Below are positions 7,343-10,728 of a DNA stretch of 10,728 nucleotides, in pieces. Each line of letters opens with the position of its first letter. The stretch's first letter is position 1. Source of the stretch: Euperipatoides rowelli (lineage: Eukaryota; Onychophora; Udeonychophora; Euonychophora; Peripatopsidae); assembly GCA_003024985.2 (NCBI GenBank), contig PXIH01S0062242.1, one strand, 5' to 3'. The notes under the pieces were generated by a model. That model made no database searches, was not told the DNA's origin, and saw nothing but the letters and a program-made list of their open reading frames with translations. The position numbers were made by a program, and so were the translations under genes.

Positions 7343-7828
7343 CTGGTTTTTTTTTAATTATACAAAATTGATTTTGTAATGTATTTTGTGTTTTAAATAG
7401 CTTACATTTATTGAGCAGTATTTTGTAAGCCTTTTGTATTTTATATTGCCCCCCTCCCTCCCCCCTTGTGTAGTATTTGGACGTGTTTGCAGATCACTGA
7501 AGTAAGTAATTTTAACAGGACTAGGAAAATTTTATAGTGTAATTATTTATTAGACTTTTTTTTAAAAAAATAACTGATATAACGTTTATTTTTAATCAAT
7601 AATTTTGGTCATCTATTATGAATTTTATACTGAGTTTTGTATTGCAACTTACTAAATCATGACGTTTAGCTGTAATTTAACAAATTGTCTCATTCATTGA
7701 AAAGATAAAGAAAATTGTTAAAAAGTATAAAGAACTGTGATGTTAACAGCGGAAGTCAGCTAGTAGACACATCGTTGGCCTAGACAACAGTGTATTTTAT
7801 TTTAATAAAGTTTTTTGTCTTTCCAAAC
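7343..7828. other. AT-rich spacer
   Basis: No gene is seen. A C-rich tract at 7449-7465 (listed separately) is the only sharp composition change. An AATAAA at about 7803-7808 just before the tandem repeat has no upstream coding region and is probably chance. Confidence 0.5.
7449..7465. other. C-rich tract (G-rich on minus strand)
   Basis: C6-T-C3-T-C6 gives G6-A-G3-A-G6 on the minus strand. Only three clearly separated runs of three or more G are present, so a quadruplex would need a split or bulged run. It stands out in AT-rich flanks and resembles the stronger tract at 8338-8362. Confidence 0.7.
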
Positions 7829-8172
7829 CATACTAATTTGGTCCAGATCCGACCATGAGCGTATAGAATGAAAATAATTAATGTGTTAACCCCAATTTCT
7901 AAAACTCTGTGCAGTAGTGGTGTGTCCAGGTTTAATGATAGACTATATTTTGCGCTGGGTCCTAGAGAGTAACTATGTCAAATTTGGTCCAAATCGGTCC
8001 AAGAGTTTAGGAGTGTATAGAATGAAAAAAATTCCAGTGTTAACCCCAACTTCACATGTGCAGCAGTGGTGTGTGCAGGTTTAATGGTAGCCTATATTTT
8101 GCACTGGGTCCTAGAGAATAATTATGACAAATTTGGTTCAGATCGGCCCAGGGATTGAGTGTATAAAGAACA
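7829..8172 (+). repeat. Tandemly duplicated ~146-149-bp repeat, two and a third copies
   Basis: Copy 1 (about 7829-7974), copy 2 (7975-8123) and a partial copy (8124-8172) share AATTTGGTCC-AGATC-GGTCC, GTGTATAGAATGAAA, GTGTTAACCCCAA, CAGTGGTGTGTCCAGGTTTA, TATATTTTGC and CTGGGTCCTAGAGA in the same order. AATTTGG recurs at 7835, 7981 and 8130. The AATTTGGTCCAGATCGGTCC phrase followed by a GTGTATA...ACAAAC phrase resembles the 3' ends of RTE-like LINEs and related SINEs of invertebrates; that resemblance is from memory. The 3' (TTTA)n tail supports plus orientation. Confidence 0.82.
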
Positions 8173-8185
8173 AACATACTGACAA

Positions 8186-8204
8186 TTTTATTTATTTATT
8201 TATT
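8186..8204 (+). repeat. (TTTA)n tail after the tandem repeat
   Basis: About 19 bases of TTTA repeat lie 14 bases after the end of the partial third copy, separated by an AACAAACATACTGACAA-like linker. A short A/T microsatellite directly after such a linker is typical of the 3' end of some non-LTR elements. Taken with the preceding repeat, I infer this is the 3' terminus of a retroposon. Confidence 0.7.
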
Positions 8205-8337
8205 GCTCTCGGGATAAAAAGGTGCTCCTCCCGATATGTACTTACTTTATATACTGCAGATAATAATAAAAAAAGATCCAACCAGTTTATTATCAAAAAT
8301 TGTGGAATAATAGAAAAACTCTGAATTATATCTGACA
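8205..8337. other. Spacer with a small stem
   Basis: TCGGGA (about 8209-8214) and TCCCGA (about 8229-8234) can pair around a 14-base loop. No gene is seen. The 66-codon frame at 8124-8324 is a translation of the repeat and its tail, and I do not call it. Confidence 0.45.
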
Positions 8338-8362
8338 CCCTCCCTCCCCACCCCACTCCCCC
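8338..8362 (-). other. G-quadruplex motif on the minus strand
   Basis: The plus strand reads C3-T-C3-T-C4-A-C4-ACT-C5. The minus strand therefore has five runs of three to five G separated by loops of 1, 1, 1 and 3 bases, which satisfies the usual four-run quadruplex rule with very short loops. The complementary C-rich strand could form an i-motif. No gene or promoter sits beside it, so any role is unknown. It may be a G-rich simple repeat. Confidence 0.85.
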
Positions 8363-8701
8363 AAAAAATCATGGTTTACTTAAGCATGTAATGGTAAATA
8401 ATCTTCACATTCATGCAATCTTGTATTTTTCTTCTAAGTTATTGATGGCTAATTAACTATTTACCTTATTACTTATTAAATTAATTAGATTATAAAATCG
8501 CAATTAGGATTTGATTTTATAAAACATTTAAAAGCTTTTTATTATTATTAAAAAGAAAACAATGAATATTTTTAGAGTGGGATGAAGTAAATAAATGTAT
8601 GCAAATCGATGGAAATCACTATCATTCTTTATTCAATAATAATTTAAATTTGAATCTTATAACATTCTGCACAGCTGATGTTGAAAGCAATATCATGAGT
8701 A
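8363..8701. other. AT-rich spacer
   Basis: No gene is seen. ATGCAAAT at 8599-8606 matches the POU-domain octamer exactly, but an 8-base AT-rich word is expected by chance in this much sequence. Confidence 0.45.
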
Positions 8702-8717
8702 AGAGAGAGAGAGAGAG
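8702..8717. repeat. (AG)8 microsatellite
   Basis: This is an uninterrupted AG dinucleotide run. The neighbouring minus-strand frame 8644-8847 includes its translation (SLSLT) and is not a gene. Confidence 0.9.
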
Positions 8718-9885
8718 TCATTAGCAGATGGCCAAACCAACATTGGCTTAAACAAAATATTAATAAATAAATAAAAATTGTGTTGATTAAAAACAGCCAT
8801 TCTTGTTGTGTTTGTGTGTGTACTTTATTTAAGCACATCTGTGCCAACTATATTTGTATAAAATTATACATAGAAAGAGATGATTTAGATATAAGATCAA
8901 TACACAAAAGTACACCCTTAGAACAACTCAATATCTCGGTTTAAGTTTAAAAGGATTTTTTTATACTTGAAAAAAAAAAAATAATACTCTGCCTATTTTG
9001 TGTACAGTAATTTTCCTAATAAGGGGTGTGCGTTCTATCCTCACAATGGATCCTACAACTAGTGCATTTCACCCTGAATTTATCAACATATGGGTAACTA
9101 TTGTTTTAAAATTAATTTTTAAAAAATGTAATTTGTTTCTAGATTGTCTTTTCTAAGCTGATTCTCTGGTAAGCATGAATTTTTCAGATATTCAGAATGT
9201 GCTAGTGTTGTATTCATTTCACCATTATTAAAATTATCTATCTTTTTTTTTTCCTGTAGAAGGAAACAAGGAAATATAAACAAACTAGTTTCCTATAAAT
9301 TATTATTATTTTTTTTTATATGCAAGAGCACAATTATTTTATATGAATGATGATTTAAACCCTGAACGGCATGAATATAACATTGCCTCTCATTGAAGCC
9401 ATGCTTTGGCCCTCTGGTGTGACTTGATATAAAAATTCAGTGATTCTGCTGGCCACTAGTCAAATAGTCAAATGCTGGATTTCTCAATTTTACTAGTAAA
9501 TTCTATACCTGATTAGTCAATATGCTAATGAGATTTTATAATCATATTATTAAAAAGCAATATGTAACAGTATTTATAAACATCAGAAAAAAAAAATGTT
9601 CATTTATTTTATTTACTGTAGGCTAATTGACATATTTATTGATAAAATATTTTAACTCATTTTTTTCGATCATTAGGCCCATTGTGTTAAAAAAACTTTA
9701 GCCATAGACTGGGCCATAATTACAACCATCTTTTAAAAGAGAAAAAAAAAACTGTGATCTTTATATTTTACATTAATGTCAAAAAAATAGAACAATCAAC
9801 AGCAAAATTTAAATAATTTTAAAAAGTTGTGTGTTTTTTATGTACAATTTCATATTTTAATGATTTATTAAATTCTAGTAGGTTA
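8718..9885. other. AT-rich spacer, about 1.2 kb, nothing recognised
   Basis: No open frame shows a family pattern and no transposon end was found. A GT run at about 8810-8822 and A/T runs at 8970, 9243 and 9310 are simple repeats. The less AT-rich stretch at 9358-9490 (CTGAACGGCATG, CTGGCCACTAGTCAAATAGTC) may be a fragment of a dispersed repeat, but I cannot place it. Confidence 0.5.
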
Positions 9886-9903
9886 CTCTCTCTCTCTCTC
9901 TCT
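9886..9903. repeat. (CT)9 microsatellite
   Basis: This is an uninterrupted CT run in AT-rich spacer. Confidence 0.92.
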
Positions 9904-10379
9904 GAAGCATTAGTTTTACTAATTTGTCAGCTTTGCCCCACTTTCTACATTAAAATTTGACTGATAAAAAAAAAAGAAGAAAAAGAATCTAAGCAACGCA
10001 TAATAAGCTTTAAGTAAAATATAGTACCGGTACACTTAAAATAAAAAAAATATAGGCGATTAGCCTATATGAAATTGTTTTATTTGACTAGTAAATTTAA
10101 TAATTTGACATTTTTAAAATTGAAATTTAATGCAGATTTTAAAAAATCAAAACAAATTTTTTTTAGCTCAAATAAGAGAGAGACACAGTAGGTCTATATG
10201 TGCCAAAATCGGGTATGGCCCATTTTATCATCATCTCCTAAAAAAAATTAATAAAAAAAAAAAAATATTTTATGGTTATTTTCGATAAAAGTTTTGGATT
10301 GCTCATAAAATTTATAAAAAAATGACATTGTATTCATTTTTACCTCTTATAAAACCGATATGAATTTCGACAACTATAT
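9904..10379. other. AT-rich spacer upstream of the terminal promoter
   Basis: Small symmetrical words occur here: the perfect 10-bp palindrome GTACCGGTAC (10024-10033), and an 8-bp stem ATATAGGC/GCCTATAT at 10050-10057 and 10063-10070 around a 5-base loop. No coding region is seen on either strand. Confidence 0.5.
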
Positions 10380-10640
10380 CTGTACCCTTGTAAAACACCA
10401 TGTTGCCTAAATCAAGCAAGCATCAACACACATAGCGGCCATGTCTGATCAATCACGTGACACACTTGCGACTATTTTTAAAAATATTTAATTATATTGA
10501 AATTTTGAAAATTTAATGATGGAATATCATTATTTTTGATATTAAAGTTGCATCAAATAAATTATATTTTATTTTAAAAAAAAAATCTTAAATCTCATCC
10601 AGGTAAATTTTAGAAATGTGTGTCGCGCGAGATTCTAGAC
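10380..10640 (+). promoter_or_regulatory. Probable promoter and 5' UTR of the right-edge gene
   Basis: This stretch precedes the ATG at 10641. It holds CpG-containing motifs that are otherwise rare in the window. TCACGTGA (10453-10460) is a perfect E-box palindrome of the USF/TFEB type. CGCGCGAGA at 10625-10633 is one base off the TCTCGCGAGA promoter element known from animal housekeeping genes. On the minus strand, ATGGCCGC (10442-10435) resembles a YY1 core. There is no obvious TATA box in a fixed position; AT-rich runs are everywhere. The start of transcription cannot be fixed. The CGCG motif only 8-16 bases before the ATG suggests either a very short 5' UTR or a motif inside the transcript. 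Confidence 0.5.
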
Positions 10641-10688
10641 ATGGCGTCTATTTTCCATTTTGAAGACCTAATTCAAGGAACTATAATG
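10641..10688 (+). CDS. Probable first coding exon of an unidentified gene (partial)
   Basis: The ATG at 10641 sits in GACATGGCG, with A at -3 and G at +4, a strong initiation context. Sixteen codons read MASIFHFEDLIQGTIM and end exactly at a GTAAGT donor at 10689-10694, giving a phase-0 intron. The frame stays open past the donor to the window edge, so an unspliced reading cannot be excluded. The start overlaps a YY1-like ATGGCG core and partly resembles the TISU initiator (SAASATGGCGGC), which in animals marks short-leader housekeeping genes. I do not recognise the product from 16 residues. No signal peptide or transit peptide is evident. The alternative is a chance ATG before a chance donor, but the promoter-type context argues against it. 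Confidence 0.55.
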
Positions 10689-10728
10689 GTAAGTTATTTT
10701 AATTTTTATTATTATTACCGTAATTGTT
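10689..10728 (+). other. Start of intron 1 (donor GTAAGT)
   Basis: GTAAGT directly after the 16-codon exon matches the animal donor consensus at all six intronic positions. The following bases are T-rich with a short TTA run, as expected for an AT-rich intron. The acceptor lies beyond the window. Confidence 0.55.

Noticed and set aside
8599-8606. Exact POU octamer ATGCAAAT
   Set aside because: A single 8-base AT-rich word is expected by chance here and has no gene next to it.

Overview
The window looks like AT-rich, non-coding DNA from an animal nuclear genome. The evidence is decayed non-LTR retrotransposon pieces, a TTAA-flanked piggyBac-type miniature element, many microsatellites, CpG-to-TpG/CpA-type differences between repeat copies, and a probable first coding exon that ends at a GTAAGT splice donor. 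The repeat style, especially the GGTGGTC-rich block at 487-604 and the 158-bp unit near 2000, reminds me of marine invertebrates and molluscs in particular. That taxonomic guess is from memory and is weak. No bacterial operon, plasmid, phage, CRISPR array, tRNA or rRNA is visible. Almost all open frames longer than 60 codons appear to be chance frames.

Layout. 1-1690: AT-rich spacer with a short 15-bp duplication, the GGTGGTC block and a degenerate GGTATTC block. 1691-1995: plus-strand remnant of a LINE reverse transcriptase with frameshifts and stops. 1994-2297: two tandem copies of a roughly 158-bp unit joined directly to that remnant. 2350-2442: a long, nearly perfect snap-back repeat. 2443-5195: mostly featureless AT-rich DNA with two small tandem repeats and one half of a dispersed repeat pair. 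5196-5270: an ATT microsatellite. 5440-5665: a compositionally distinct, coding-like segment I could not identify. 5902-6524: the C-terminal third of a second LINE ORF2 on the minus strand, with a perfect 16-bp stem-loop at its 3' end. 6661-6809: a 149-bp piggyBac-like MITE with two nested palindromes. 7201-7245: poly-T next to (GT)n. 7829-8204: a tandemly duplicated repeat ending in a (TTTA)n tail. 8338-8362: a strong G-quadruplex motif on the minus strand. 8363-10379: AT-rich spacer with simple repeats.

The only plausible live gene is at the right edge. An ATG in a GACATGGCG context at 10641 opens 16 codons that run into a consensus donor at 10689. A CGCGCGAGA sequence lies just upstream, and a TCACGTGA E-box and an ATGGCCGC site lie about 180-200 bp upstream. 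The window therefore reads as intergenic DNA packed with old repeats leading to the promoter and exon 1 of a rightward gene. I found no convincing new biological system. The items most worth a second look are the right-edge promoter/exon, the unidentified segment at 5440-5665, the snap-back repeat at 2350-2442 and the piggyBac-like MITE.
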